Shown: in pieces, positions 1-12,312 of the stretch
How positions within the stretch are numbered: position 1 is the stretch's first letter
Layout: every line of letters starts with the position of its first letter
Assembly (NCBI GenBank): GCA_032622095.1
Contig: CP136069.1
Coordinates: 17,747,326 to 17,811,325, forward strand
Source: Siphonodentalium dalli
Lineage: Eukaryota; Mollusca; Scaphopoda; Gadilida; Siphonodentaliidae
Reading direction: 5' to 3'
DNA: 64,000 bases
Program-made: the position numbers and the translations under genes
The notes under the pieces: generated by a model
Database searches by the model: none
What the model was told of the DNA's origin: nothing
What the model saw: only the letters and a program-made list of their open reading frames with translations

Positions 1-883
1 ATAATTGTTTCAAATTGAAACAAAAATTTATGCTTACATTAAAATGATAACGAGCGTCGAGCGACCAACATAGAAGATTAAATCGGAGGAAATGAAGAGT
101 TTTTTTTTTAGAAGAAAAATTATATGATAAATATCTTCACCGCTATGTGTGGAACTGAGCGCTTGTATCAAGCCACGGTGGAGTTTCCGACACACATCGT
201 GACTTGCCTTCAGGCTCGTCACAATAATTTCAGGAATACCGCCTTAGCTTGATACAAGCGTGCATATCCATACACGCATAGCATAACCTCTATTTAACAA
301 ATGAATGTTTGTTTTCAGAAATGCATGCAATTATGAACGCTTTGTTGCGGTCACATTTTGAGTGAATCGCGAAAACAAACCTCGCAATAGTTGATTTAAA
401 TGTCACAATTTTGAGTGCAAAGTGTCACCATATTAAGGCGCAAAATATTGCAATAATATCACAAGCGACATGATAATAAGCGTTCCCACTTGCGAAAATA
501 GCATGCTTAATATACCACTTCTTTTGACTGGTACTGTACTACTGTATACATCAACAACAACTATTTGGGATTGGTCCCTTCAAGACAACAGCAGATCCAA
601 TATTTAAACGTGTAACTGTTCGCAATGACTTGGCGACAATGTTCTCATGTAGTCGCACATTTTCCATGAAATATCAGTGAATCAGCCGAAGGTAGTTTGA
701 TAAGAACATCCAACCAATAATAGTGTACTCCTGGTAAATTGTCGTGATACCGGTAACTTGACGATAACATGGCGAACAATGACAATGTCTCATATCCACA
801 CAGGATGAATTGGTCGGGGTCATTGTAAAGTTGGAATTGTAGATATGTGATCATCCATCACGACACAGCATCGGTTTCATTGT
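1..883. other. AT-rich intergenic sequence
   Basis: No exon, RNA gene or clear repeat was recognised. The short open frames here resemble no family I know and look like chance. The stretch is upstream of the predicted first exon of the lectin gene and has no obvious promoter. Confidence 0.5.
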
Positions 884-986
884 TGTTTGTCTATTTGTTG
901 ACATTGAAGCTCGTGTGAGTTACACTGGTGCGCACATATCAGTACTAGTACACGTATGTCCTCTCTTGTAGTTGTACATGCATGTC
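884..986 (+). repeat. Dispersed repeat, copy 1 of 2
   Basis: About 100 bp, from the TCTATTTGTTGACATTGAAG segment to GTAGTTGTACATGCAT, recurs at 1891-1989 in the same orientation with few differences. The origin is not recognised; a fragment of a larger dispersed element is likely. Confidence 0.7.
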
Positions 987-1890
987 GATCATATTGATGT
1001 GCTCTGAAAGAATTAGATTCTGAACAAGCACTGTCATGAACTGCATTTTCAACATTATAATATTAATAGCTGCTCGTTGAGTCGTTGTTATTATTGTCAC
1101 TATTGCTTGACATCGAAACTTGTGTTCATCTGAATGAAGTCAGACCATTGATTCGATTGAATGGATCATATCATGATTCATCGATTAATTGGCATGCATC
1201 TCTGCTCTCGATGAATTTAGTGGAAATTGTCAATGATTAATAAGCCTTTTTTTCGCAGAATTTAAACTTGTCCGGTTATCAAAGGAACCGAAATCAGACC
1301 GTCTTTAACAACTGTCCGCAATCGAACAGGTAACAGCCTCGATCACCAAGCCGGAATGAACATCAAGTTCAAGTTAGGGTGCTCGTCCACACTGAATGCC
1401 ACTGCGAAAAACGTTCACCACACCGTATGTACTGTACTGTGTACATGTAACCTTGAAGGAGTCATCAGTCACACATCTAATTTTGGCAGCAAATATTTCA
1501 GGCGCCGTTCTTTCACATGTAGAATAAAGATTCAAACCATTATTGACAAATTGTCCACTTGTTGAATGAAAACAGAGCTCTGACTCTGAGTCTGAATAAT
1601 TAGTTCAACAATACACGATGAACGGTTTCGCAGATTATTTTCATAACTTCTCTTTTATCCTGATTTTATCCGCTCTCTAAATACGCCATGGTTGTTATTT
1701 ATGTAATATGTCGTCTCTTTTAGTTCGTTCGACGCCAATATCACGTCTAAATCACTCTGATTTTAGTGATTAAAATGTCGGCCACAAAATGGAGAAACAA
1801 TAATTTGGTTAAAATTACGTACTCGCCATATACGTACCGACCCGATTAACACAGAATGAGTGCGATATTATATATATATAATATACATTG

Positions 1891-1989
1891 TTTGTTGTCT
1901 ATTTGTTGACATTGAAGCGTGTGAGTTACACTGGTGCGCACAGTGCAGTACTAGTACACGTATATCCTCTCTTGTAGTTGTACATGCAT
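1891..1989 (+). repeat. Dispersed repeat, copy 2 of 2
   Basis: This is the second copy of the 884-986 repeat. It ends about 10 bp before the CACTG-ended element at 2000. Confidence 0.7.
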
Positions 1990-1999
1990 ATAAAATGTT

Positions 2000-2534
2000 C
2001 ACTGAAAAAAAACTTAGTCATAGCCTTAGTCATTATGTTACTTTTGGCTAAGTTAGTCAAAAATAACTGAGTTACGGGTTGACTAAGGCTATGACTAAGT
2101 TTTTTTTTTTGACGAAAATATTAACCTAAGTAACTAAGAATTAGTAAGATGTGACTAAGGTCAAACTTAGTTACTTTTGGCTAAGTTAGTCAAACATATC
2201 CTATCCATCGAAACAATTTTTCATTATCACTATTGGTTAAAGCCAATTGGCGGTTTGCGTTCACTTGTGCAAAACATTGAAAAAAGCAGTTATACTGTAT
2301 GGAGCAGATTAAGATTCAGTTATACTGTATGGAGTCATTGCCGTGTATAATATGTCGCCGATAAGTATACTATTGAGTTTTGCCGGCATGACTGAATCAC
2401 AAAAATATCAACCTTAGTAACTAAGAATTAGTATGATGTGACTAAGGTAAAACTTAGTTACTTTTGGCTAAGTTAGTCAAAAATAACTAAGTTACGGGTT
2501 GACTAAGGCTATGACTAAGTTTTTTTTTTCAGTG
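2000..2534. mobile_element. MITE-like element with CACTG ends
   Basis: The left end reads CACTG followed by A-runs and ACTTAGTCATAGCC. The right end is its inverted complement, ending in CAGTG. Inside, a roughly 100-bp block rich in CTTAGTTACTTTTGGCTAAG occurs twice (about 2110-2200 and 2400-2490), so the element looks nested or duplicated. CACTA/G ends are typical of CMC-type DNA transposons. There is no coding capacity, so it would be non-autonomous. No clear target duplication was seen. Confidence 0.65.
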
Positions 2535-2635
2535 CGGTGGTACTGAGGTGACAACGTTTTCCATCCTAACATGCATTTATGTTCCACATCATTGGATTAC
2601 ATTGATAGTATAAGTTGGAATATTTTCTGAATTAC

Positions 2636-3140
2636 ATATATGAGGGTATCACCCCCCCCCTTCGATACGCGGGATTCAGGGTGTTTTGAAGCCGTACGCG
2701 GGATTCATACCCCCGAATTAACCGGTATTCAGGTTCAAGCAAAACATCTTGGACGCAGGTTTTGATGGCGCAAAATAATATTTTGTGCTAGTTATCTGTA
2801 TGCATGAGTGGGTAGAATAGCTTCTTGGGCATATTCGACCACCATGCCATCATAACGTATCATTAATCGTATCATAACGGCCTCATAACGCCGATAACGC
2901 GACCGGCGTCTCGTCGGTCGTTAACCGGAAAACACCGGAAACTATATCTGTCTATGTAACTTCTGCTTGTATCTGTCTGATATTAAACAGTCAATATGTA
3001 TGTCATTTATCGCATAATATTTCTTAACATGTATTCAGGATTCACCCCCCCCCAAATTAACTGGTATTCAGGATTCACCCCCCAAAATTAACTGGTATTC
3101 AGGATTCAGGGGGAGGGGTGTGATACCATCATATATTAGG
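2636..3140. mobile_element. Short inverted-repeat element, C-rich ends
   Basis: The left side (TATATGAGGGTATCACCCCC) and right side (AGGGGTGTGATACCATCATA) are imperfect inverted complements about 500 bp apart. A short direct repeat built on AACTGGTATTCAGGATTCA lies near the right end. It looks like a non-autonomous element; the family is not recognised. Confidence 0.5.
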
Positions 3141-4289
3141 CAGGTTGTGATATACAAGTTTCCCGTTCAAAAAGGGCAAACGCCAAGTTGTAATTTTTGT
3201 TCATGTTCGGTAGTCAGATGCATTTGGAGAGATATATGGGTAGTAGAATTACGTGAAATGGGTAGTGTACGGGAAGACATATACGACATACGTCATGAAT
3301 AAGAGTCGCATTTACAGTTTAAAAACAGAGCCGAATATACCAAATTGAATAGTGAGTCGAATTGGGATTATGTGTATGTTGTACTGCATGTGAATCTCGT
3401 CATATATATGTTTGGGCGTTCTGTACCAGATTTGTCAATCAGTTTTAACGACACCTGCGATGCCATTTACAAGGAACACGGATACCTCAGAATTGTCCAT
3501 CAACCATGGCTATAAGTAACGATTACCTTCAGCAGTACTGCGCTGCAAGTGGGGGTGCGCCCTGATAAAACTGTTGCATGGGGTTTCATTGACGACGACG
3601 CATCACTTCCAGTGGGCCGATTAATTGGGCATCATAGAATTGTTTTCAGTTGACAATAAACTAACACACTGTCTTAACAGGGACGTGGCTAGAGCCTAGA
3701 GGGTCCCCGTTGGGGTGGGCTGGTTGTCCACCTTGGAATTTCCAACTGCACCCAACTCCCTTAAACCAGACCAAACTCACAAGTTTGCGCAAATCCTTTT
3801 GCACCCCCGTTTGGGGTTTTGGCTTTCCCCCGACTGTTCCATCGCAGGCCTAGTTGGTAGCCTAGAATAGATCAGTAGGGGAGGAACAAACAACACTGGA
3901 CCATGGTTCTGCCGTGTGTGATAATTTTTTTAATTGAAACATGAAAATTGCAAAAATCTAGACTGGTCTAAAGCTATCCAAGTGTTGGAAACTTCGAACC
4001 TGACACCCTCTAAGTTTGGAAAATGTCCAACTGATGGACATTTCAGTAAAACATTAATTGTGACCAAAAGTAGGAAAACATGCAAATGTTGGTCTATAAA
4101 TAATACATTCCCCATTAATAAATTGATAAAATCATACTACGAGAACAATGTCAACCCATTGTTGGTGTGAAATTTCCAACTAATTTTGTGTCACGTATGT
4201 GGGGAAGTATTACCGAACATTCTTCAGACTACTTCCGCCTTGATTGGAAAATTACTTATAAAATTAAAGATGCATAATCCGCCTTAACG
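3141..4289. other. Non-coding stretch
   Basis: No exon or known element was recognised. A small open frame at 3934-4170 is not similar to any family I know. Confidence 0.4.
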
Positions 4290-4430
4290 CTCCCAAATTA
4301 CTATTTCTTTGCCTTCGGGGCTAAAAAATATATGATTCGAGTCGAGGAACCCATCCATCAAAGCTCAGAGTGATCAGATATCGATTTTTGAAATTTGTTA
4401 TTTCTCTAGATATGTACTTATTGGTGGCCT
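4290..4430 (+). repeat. Dispersed repeat, relative of 53400-53520
   Basis: The stretch from TTACTATTTCTTTGCC through GAGTCGAGGAACCCATC to TTGAAATTTGTTATTT recurs at about 53400-53520, inside an inverted-repeat element. This copy lacks the matching right half, so it is a fragment. Confidence 0.55.
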
Positions 4431-4769
4431 GGAAACAAATCGTAAATGTATATGAGGCTGGAAAACGTTGTCATCTTAGTACCACCGTAAAGATGCACGG
4501 TTTGATTTATTTCCAGCTTACCAAGTAAATGAAATTGCAATGCCATCATCCATATGGTGCAGATATCGCGGAAACACGGTGAAAGTGATTTCAAATAATC
4601 ATAACTGAGAACGCTCTTTATTGTCTACAGCTGTTGGGAAACCAAGGAATGAACGTTCTTTATAATAGACAATCATTGGAAAAATTTCAAAGGTGTTAAA
4701 ACTACCTCTGTCGACATTCGATATCTACCCATCGAAACCACCTATCTATTATTTGGTTAACCCTTTCAC

Positions 4770-4966
4770 GATGGGACCTACGCTGGTGCAGCATTAAAGA
4801 TTATGTGCCACCGCATTATCTTATATACTCGTTCCATAGGGAGCCTCGCATATATACATGTAAGAGCTTGTACCGGCTTACAAGATCAAGGTAAATATTG
4901 TTGGGCCATATGGGCGACTCGCATATATAAGAGAATGTATTGGCACAGGGTTTTTGCGAAATTTCA
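4770..4966. repeat. Degenerate copy of the GCATTCTCTTATATATGCGAG hairpin family
   Basis: It contains CGCTGGTGCAGCATTAAAGA, the flank seen at 37550, then diverged forms of the hairpin arm, and ends in GCATATATAAGAGAATG...TTGGCACAGGG. Better copies are at 8830-9185 and 37572-38022. Confidence 0.5.
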
Positions 4967-5049
4967 GGAAGCTCCAGTCATGGAAGGTTAAGTCCGATCT
5001 ATTTATTTTCTGGCACAGAAAACGTACAGATTGTAGTTTTTGTGGTTTC

Positions 5050-5480
5050 AAATAGCACAAGGCCATCGTTAAACAAAAGATAACTGAGTGTGTTCATAGT
5101 GATCAAACAATGCTTTATGGAAAGAAAGACTCGAACAACAAAATAAGATGTATATTTGGTGCGTGGTGACATATCTGATCATATCTTAAACAACCTATGG
5201 GTAGAAACTGCAGATTGCGACTTGTTTGTATCTTTCTTAATAAAGACCTGTGTGAAAATCATCTCAGATCAAGTCCTCATTGTGTGTGTGGAATCGTGGA
5301 ATCGGCGAGCCATTTCTTATTCCACTGCCCAATATACAGTAGACAAAGAAACGAATGTTTCTCTGGAAATTTGGAAAGAACAACAATTGAGAGCGCACTG
5401 AAAGGCACGATTTCATATAGTCTGAGGGAAAATATTTTTGTATTTAAAACAGTCCAGAAATTCATAATTATGACATAACG
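5050..5480 (+). pseudogene. LINE 3' fragment (C-terminal zinc-knuckle region)
   Basis: A + strand frame from about 5197 to 5478 reads like the C-terminal end of a non-LTR retrotransposon reverse transcriptase. It has a CxC...H...C knuckle (residues SPHCVCG and ASHFLFHCPIY), then a tail ending VQKFIIMT and a stop. No RT core lies upstream. This fits a heavily 5'-truncated LINE insertion. It predates the current gene structure and is not expected to be functional. Similar tails occur at 45160-45531 and 56640-56955. The LINE family is not certain. Confidence 0.55.
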
Positions 5481-6204
5481 CTTATCGAGCTAATATACAT
5501 GTATATATGCAGACTATATAACACTGCTCAATAATAATTATAATAATTATATTACTGTCATAGTAAATATCCAATATATGGATAGATTAAAATAGCTGAT
5601 GACGGACACGACAGGTGACACAAATATGTTGTATATATGTATGTGTCTGTATTGCGCTTATGACACCCATTCTATGATATATTAGACATTGTGTAAACAT
5701 ATAGCACATGAATATACCAATTCATTACCTGTCTCCGACAACTCCACGACGAGACACGTCTCGAAGTATGCAGCATAACATTGCTTGCTTTGTCACGACA
5801 TTGTTTATTTTATATTATGTCCACCGATGATAAGGTCACTTATGGTTACGGCAAATATAAGCCATATAGGCTTACAGCCGAATCCACTCCCATACACAAG
5901 GAACATGAATTACCAATATATTTTATTGTAATTTATATTCTGAGTGGGAATAAATATTATTAAACCAACATACGGTTAGATCAATGATCACTTAGCTTGT
6001 CGTGGGCCCCATCCATGGATATTATACCAGCGGTGCTCCGGAATCGACATTGCTGACTGTGCGGTCTATATAACTGATTATGTCGTGGGTAGCCTTGAAC
6101 TCATTCGTGTTGGTTTTTATGGTTTTGGAATTTCCGTTCGGTGAGTTATGTTCATCCATCCAGGGAGTGGCGACAGGGTGGTTGTGGTGTCTCAACATAT
6201 CATC
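5481..6204. other. AT-rich non-coding stretch
   Basis: Short AT runs and no recognised coding or repeat structure. Confidence 0.4.
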
Positions 6205-6632
6205 GTGAAAATAGGTTCATATTGAACGTATTTCCAAAACCCAAATACGCCCATATTGGCGTTATTCAGTTGAATATGAAATACGCTCTATATGAACGCA
6301 AATTGGTCACAAAAATAGTCGATTCTGAAATTAGTCTACAATGAGCGTATATACGTTATTCCGTTGAATGGCTACATTATAAAGAGCGTGAATCTGATAA
6401 GTCGTGTCGATGAAAAACGTTTAAATAATGATTAAATAGTGCCAATATGTGCGTGTTTGATATGGGGGGGGGGTCATCAAATACGCCCGATGCGGACGTA
6501 TTTGTAATATGAATACGCTCATATACGACTGTTTTTATTTACGTTCATATAGAGCGTAATTCAGTTTCAAATAATGCCGATATGGGCGTATTTAGGTTTT
6601 TGAAATACGTTCAACATGAACCTATTTCCAGA
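6205..6632. mobile_element. MITE with about 85-bp terminal inverted repeats
   Basis: The left arm (about 6205-6300) contains GAAAATAGGTTCATATTGAA, CCCAAATACGCCCATAT and ACGCTCTATATGAACG. The right arm (about 6540-6632) is its inverted complement with about 85 percent agreement by eye. The centre has a G-run and no gene. A related but distinct element follows at 7785-8050. Confidence 0.7.
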
Positions 6633-6742
6633 ACAGGCTGGGAGTCTCACCGCTGGCCAAAGTGTTCAGCAGGAACTTCCATGTACTTCAATTGGAGGGG
6701 TGCGGTAGGAATTTACAATGTGGACATCCCAAACGTAGAGGC

Positions 6743-7535
6743 CGGATTCGTCATCTCAGGTTTAAACCTGGTCTACGTAAACCTCTAGGTTTAAACCGCC
6801 GTGAGTCAGCTAAATCCGTGGTTTAAACCCGAGACCGCAGGTCTAAGTGACTCATTCGTCATCTCTGGTTTAAACCTGGTCCAGCCAGACCAGCGGTTTA
6901 GTAGTAGTGACTCTGTATCGTCGAAATAATTAATCGTACTTTCCTAATGCGGACCACCTCGTTTATTGATTGCGAACGTCAATAATAACGACAGCGAGCA
7001 TATTTTGATTGGAAATTTATATGCGAGAAACACTCGCACATATACAGTGTGTGGGGATAAGTTTTTGTCAATTTCGATATTGTTCTTGTGTTTTATAAGC
7101 TTAAACAGGCAACTAAACCATCTAATTCGGCGGTCCAGGTAAACCATCTTTACCGATGCTAAACCTGAAATGACGAATCCGTCTTTTCTTCATCGCTGTT
7201 TAGAATTGTCAAATAATCAGTCAAAGGGTGGAGCTGTAACTAATCTCGAGTGAGGGCGTATCTAAGTGGCGACTGCAGACTGGTGTTATCATGTCACAGT
7301 TGATTCATTCGCACGCGATAATCGAGGACGTGTCAGTAAGCATTACACGAGCCTGCCTTGTGTTCCTCTTGGTAACAGGGTAGTTTGATTGCATGCTCAT
7401 ATCACCGACTGGAGTTGTCAATCAGCTGGCCACTAAACGACAAAAACGCCCACCTAGACCCGGTTTGGCTGGACCGCCATTGGGGGTTAAACCAGGTTTA
7501 AACTCGGAGGTTTAAACCGGAGATGACGAATCGGG
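6743..7535. mobile_element. Nested inverted-repeat element rich in GTTTAAAC
   Basis: The left end (GATTCGTCATCTCAGGTTTA) pairs with the right end (GTTTAAACCGGAGATGACGA). A second copy of the end at 6853 pairs with 7165-7190, so two elements are probably nested. The palindrome GTTTAAAC or AGGTTTAAACCT recurs several times close to both ends. No open frame was recognised. Confidence 0.55.
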
Positions 7536-7784
7536 CAAGACCGTCTAGACACGTCCATGAACCATTCCATCGGACATCTAAAAAGTTAACCACATATCAA
7601 TTTATCAGTTAAATCGTTTCGTAATTTACCGGCCTCAAAATTTGGCATTAATATTTCTCACTTTTATTGTGTTGTGTTGATGAAAATAGGTTGAAAATAC
7701 AAGAACAGCTGAAGTCAATAGGCTTTACATACTCTGAAACAGCCTGTTCTCGTCTAAATAATTTCATAGTGAACTTGTTTCATG

Positions 7785-8050
7785 GGACTGAAATAAGCTC
7801 ATATTGGGATTATTTAGATGTGAAATAAGCCTTATATGGACACAAACGTCGAATGAAATATAAGCTCCATATGGCCTTATTTGATCGACTTATTCTAGTC
7901 TCGGCGGCATTTACCAACCCCAATCCACTTTCCAGAGGTACGCGCTTTATAATGTGTTTACATCGTGGCCCGCGCCATATATAACGGGATAACGGTTGTG
8001 TCCAATATGGGCTTATTTCAGAAACAAATAATTCCAATATGAACCTATAT
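7785..8050. mobile_element. Short TIR element
   Basis: The left arm TGAAATAAGCTCATATTGGG and the right arm CCAATATGGGCTTATTTCA are inverted. The sequence style resembles the 6205-6632 MITE, so they may be distant relatives. Confidence 0.5.
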
Positions 8051-8104
8051 GAATATATTTTCACGAGGATATGTTCTGAAGACAACTTTCATCAACTCCT
8101 TTCA

Positions 8105-8470
8105 ACAAAAGCACCATTGATGAGTAGTTATCCCATAGAAATGTTCAGATAAGAAGTTTAACCCTTTCTATACTAAAGCATCATTGTTGAGTAGTTATCC
8201 CATAGGAAATATTCAGATAATAAGTTTAAGCCTTTTCATATTAAAGCACCATTGATGAGTAGTTATCCCATAGAAATGTTCAGATAATAAGTTAACCTTT
8301 TCTATACTAAAGCATCATTGATGAGCAGTTATCCCATAGGAAATGTTCAGATAATAAGTTTAACCCTTTCTATACTAAATAAAGCGCCATTGATGAGTAG
8401 TTGTCCCATAGGAAATCTTCAGATAATAAGTTAATCCTTTCTATATGAAAGGACCATTGATGAGTAGTTA
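8105..8470 (+). repeat. About 70-bp tandem repeat, 6 copies
   Basis: The unit contains CATTGATGAGTAGTTATCCC, then ATAGAAATGTTCAGATAATA and AAGTTTAACCCTTTCTATAC. Six imperfect copies follow one another with small indels. The block is non-coding. Confidence 0.8.
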
Positions 8471-8829
8471 TTATTATCTGAACATTTTCCTCCAATAAAT
8501 TTGACCCCTTCTGCACTTTTATTATCTGTCGTCTGTTTATTTTTCATGAAACCCCCTTTAGATGAGCAATGAACATTTCCAATGTATAATTTTATAACTG
8601 GGTAGGATAGAAATGGTAATGTTCAAAGCCGAAGATAAATGTGATCCTTCTTTTTTCTTCTAAGATGGAAATGAGATTTTTTCCAACATCTACTTCTATA
8701 TTGTATGGTGCGCGCATTTAACCCTTTCAGTGCCAAGTCCGATTTTTGTATCAACCCATATTTCCTTGATCAATTTTCAAATTTATTGATTATAATAATG
8801 TGATGCATTGATGGAAAGAGCTCTTAGAG

Positions 8830-9185
8830 CCCTGTGCCTATACATCCTATTATATATGCGAGTCGACCATAGGTCACCTCGCATATAAAAGAGAATGCAT
8901 TGGCCTAACAATTTTAATAATTTTTTCTTGTATTCTTTAACAATTTTATAATTTCACCCATACAGAGCCCCATACAAACATGAGCAGACGACACCCTTCT
9001 ATATGCTTCTATATATGTGTGGGCTCCCTGCAGGGTAATGGATGTTTTTTTATTTTATGTTCTAAAAATTGTAAGAAAAATTTATTAAAACAATGATACA
9101 AAATTGTTAGGCCAATGCATTCTCTTATATATGCGAGGCGACATATGGTCGACTCGCATATATAAGAGAATGCATTGGCACAGGG
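8830..9185. mobile_element. Foldback element with CCCTGTGCC ends and AT-rich core
   Basis: The ends CCCTGTGCC and GGCACAGGG are inverted. Each end is itself a hairpin: at 9113-9180 the arm CCAATGCATTCTCTTATATA is followed by TGCGAG, a short loop with GGTCGA, and the complementary arm CTCGCATATATAAGAGAATG. Between the two hairpins lies an AT-rich stretch made of AATTTTAATAATTTT-like words. The same design occurs at 37572-38022 and, partly, at 12480-12900 and 4770-4966. Confidence 0.65.
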
Positions 9186-10346
9186 TAAAAAATCTGACTT
9201 GGCACTGAAAGTGTTAATTAAGTAAACATGTATTTATCAAGCTACATTGACCCTCCCTGTACAGAATGGATTATCACATTGAGTTATTAAAGCGTACATT
9301 GGAATAGTATATTTTTCATCTGGAGGAGTGTTGAGGAATTGTAAGCAGACGACAGACAAATGAAGAGATAATAAAGGTGCAGAAGAATTTATATTGATTG
9401 GTGGGTGGGAAGTATTCAGATAATAACTTCAACAAGCGACCTATGGCAGTTTTTGAACTTATCTGAACATTTCCTATTACAGCCAATATTCGCTTTTAAA
9501 ATTTCCCCGGTATCGAAATAGGCCGATAACTACTCTAAGTATCGTTCTACGGACATTACGTGGCAAAGAAAGATGTATAATATACAACTTTGATCCCTGT
9601 GTTTGGGTCCCATATAGAGCTAGTCCAACAAATTAGACTATTCGGATTAAGATATATTTTAATATTTGGACATTTACGATTATCTTAATCCTTATAGTCT
9701 CATAAAAGAGCTGAAAGCCCATTTAGCACAGATTTTATAGCAGGTCAACACCAGTGACCACGGTTATGACCCCTTCAAAATACCATTTTCTCTTATATTT
9801 TCTACAAATACATGAGTCTTACCTGTAGCGGAGATAGTATTCTTTGTGTTCATACATAGATTGTGATATAAAAGTTGTCAGAATTACTACAGATTTGTTA
9901 GTTTAATCACGGAGTGTAAAATATATCACCATTATCGAAAACAAACGAATGGAATGACGTCACGCTTCTAAAATAAAGGCCAGGCAAATTGATTACTCGT
10001 AAAAATCAGGATATACCGTGCATATCTGGAAATATCAACTGGGTCAAAGTGTTGTCATTTATAGACAGCATATTAGCGCCAAAGGTTGTTTGTTTGATAA
10101 ATAACACTTATAAGGGTCTGTTTGTCCCATTTTGTTGACATTTTCATCATACTAATGTTCTTATCAAAAGTATGCCATTGATATTTCTGTACACAAAATA
10201 AAGATGCCCTTTCTTAAGTAAACAATATTTGAAGGGGTATGGAAATTATTTTATTTTTTTTTAAATGCAAATTGATTACTTTTAAAAATCGTAATAGTCA
10301 ATGCTTTCAAGCTTTCCCGCACGTCAATATTCGACGAGAGTATGAT
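9186..10346. other. Non-coding stretch with one arm of an inverted repeat
   Basis: Positions 9617-9690 (TCCAACAAATTAGACTATTC, then TTTTAATATTTGGACATTTA) are the inverted complement of 11832-11905. The AT-rich piece at about 9470-9600 (GTATCGAAATAGGCCGATAA) belongs to the repeat family also seen at 14570 and 58900. No clear core promoter was seen before the predicted first exon. Confidence 0.4.
9617..9690 (+). repeat. Inverted repeat, left arm (partner 11832-11905)
   Basis: About 75 bp are complementary to 11832-11905, with 2.2 kb between. They may be two copies of one small element rather than the ends of a single large one. The predicted exon 1 lies between them. Confidence 0.55.
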
Positions 10347-10416
10347 ATGCATGACACAATAGTTATTATTATTAGTCACTTATGTGGATTATATTCGTAT
10401 TGCTGTGGATTTTCGG
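10347..10416 (+). CDS. Exon 1: signal peptide (predicted)
   Basis: ATG at 10347 opens a 23-codon exon that ends in TCGG just before the donor GTACGT, in phase 1. The residues are strongly hydrophobic (MHDTIVIIISHLCGLYSYCC, then GFS), as expected of a signal peptide, and the following codon joins to the glycine that begins exon 2. A purine at -3 supports the start. The same frame is open upstream to 10239, so a longer first exon is possible. It was chosen because it is the only upstream hydrophobic leader found with the phase that exon 2 needs. A cDNA would settle it. Confidence 0.5.
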
Positions 10417-12060
10417 GTACGTAAATTAGTTGTATTCGATGAATTCCACGACCACCTGCCCCATGAAATGTTCACAAGTCGAAAACTATGACCAAACGCC
10501 GGAACATATTTTAGATATTTTGGCATAAAAGCAACACATTTCTAGTGATGAACAAATTAACTGAAACGGCACTTGGCCTATATTTTCGTTTGCCTGTTTA
10601 TAATCGACATCGGGAATAAAATCCTGCCGTTCCGATGGTGGTACGTTGCGATTATTTCCGCTTTTTCCAGTAAAGTGAGAAAACGGTAAATAAACGTTCA
10701 AATACACAGTTGTGTTAATGTCTTCTACGGTAAAATAATATATGATCGTTAACACGGTCAATATGTGTTAAAACGTACATTGGAAGACTTAATTGGAGAT
10801 AAATTAAAGTATGTACGTACGGTACCATACCGAAAATAGTTCACTGACTGTGTTAAGTATTCATTGGAAATTACATATTTGGGAATTGACCGGCCGACAT
10901 ATTATTGAAACAGAAAACCAAAAACGACAAATTATGTAGAAGAATTGAACCCGTATACACGTATGCATTTTCGTAGCTGTATCATTCTCAATTATCAAAG
11001 CGAAGCTAGTTTTTATATGCATAGAATACGAGACCACGTGGCGGCGAATATCCGATAATAAATTGCGCCCAAATTCGCATTTAGCCGTCTGCTATGAAAC
11101 TTCTAGCAATTTCGACGACCATATATATATATATATATTCCCCCCCCCCCAAATCGATTCATCACTACAACTTTCACATTAAATAGGACTACACTTGTAA
11201 TACTCGCATATCAACAAATTCAACCTGGTAGGCAAAACTTTACAAGTTTTGTAACTAAAGGCCTACTGGACACCCACCACCCACAAAAGCTTTCTTTACG
11301 TCTCTGTATGTGGCTTGACAACCAGTTAGCGTTTGTATGTAGCACTTCCTACATATATACTTACTATATATATGTCATCAAAACTCATTCACTCCTTAAA
11401 ATGATAAGTATATATAGTTCCCATAATGTCCATAAAAATCAGCCTGTTCCTATGTGGTCTGGAACAATGAAACTGCGAAATCAGTTTGGTGTGGCCTAAA
11501 TAAATTATGTAATTTCGCGTATTTTCCCAGATTTCTGATCTATTACCCATGCGCGTACTTCGTTATATCCTGAGCGCTCACATGCGCAGACGATTTAAAT
11601 ATTTATGTCGGTTGTCTTCTGATAACATTTTATGGATTAAGAGTGACACAAATTTATGCTAGTTAGTTCAGTCATGATATTTAACATTCCAACAAAAGGT
11701 ATGTGTTTTTTATTTATAGTTTTATATGTGTCATTAGATGTGAACAATGAAATTTAAAGGGGCAGGTCCTTGCCGAACATAATTTGCGGGTTCGTTGCAA
11801 GTAACGTTTTCACGTTCTGTATTAGACGATGAGGAATTAAGACAACATAAATGTCCAAATATTAAAATATGTCTTAATCCGAATCATCTAATTTGTTGGA
11901 CTAATATACACGTAGATCATGCCACGAATCTCTATTCTGGCTAACGCCTGTAGAGATCATATTCCACCAGTACAAAACCTGGGAATGTTTTGACGTTTTG
12001 ACAGGGAACCTTATAAAGTCGAAAAAATAACACACGGAATATATTTCTCAGTTATTACTT
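10417..12060. other. Intron 1, upstream part
   Basis: AT-rich with a poly-C tract after a TA run near 11110-11150. No coding element was recognised. The right arm of the 9617 inverted repeat is at 11832-11905. Confidence 0.4.
11832..11905 (-). repeat. Inverted repeat, right arm
   Basis: Inverted complement of 9617-9690, including TGTCCAAATATTAAAATATG and CTAATTTGTTGGACTA. Confidence 0.55.
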
Positions 12061-12282
12061 GTTCCTTAATAATGTACTTCACTGCAGGTGAAGGTCCCAA
12101 CTCGAAATTGCATGCTTTAAGTGAATTTATGAACGATTTTGCTTTTCGCCGCTTAAAATTATGGAATTTTTCTTGGGTAATTAATTCAATGTTTATTGCG
12201 ATATCGTCTCACAAGAGTCAGAGAAAAGCATGCAATTTCGAGTTGGGACCTTCACCTTCAGTGAAGTACATTATTAAGGAAC
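12061..12282. mobile_element. MITE, about 220 bp, with 55-bp near-perfect TIRs
   Basis: The left end is GTTCCTTAATAATGTACTTC and continues through GGTGAAGGTCCCAACTCGAA and ATTGCATGCTTT. The right end is the inverted complement, ending ATTATTAAGGAAC. The high agreement between arms suggests a fairly young copy. It lies just upstream of the decoy lectin exon. Confidence 0.8.
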
Positions 12283-12312
12283 AAATAATAAATAAGAAAT
12301 ATATTCGATTCT

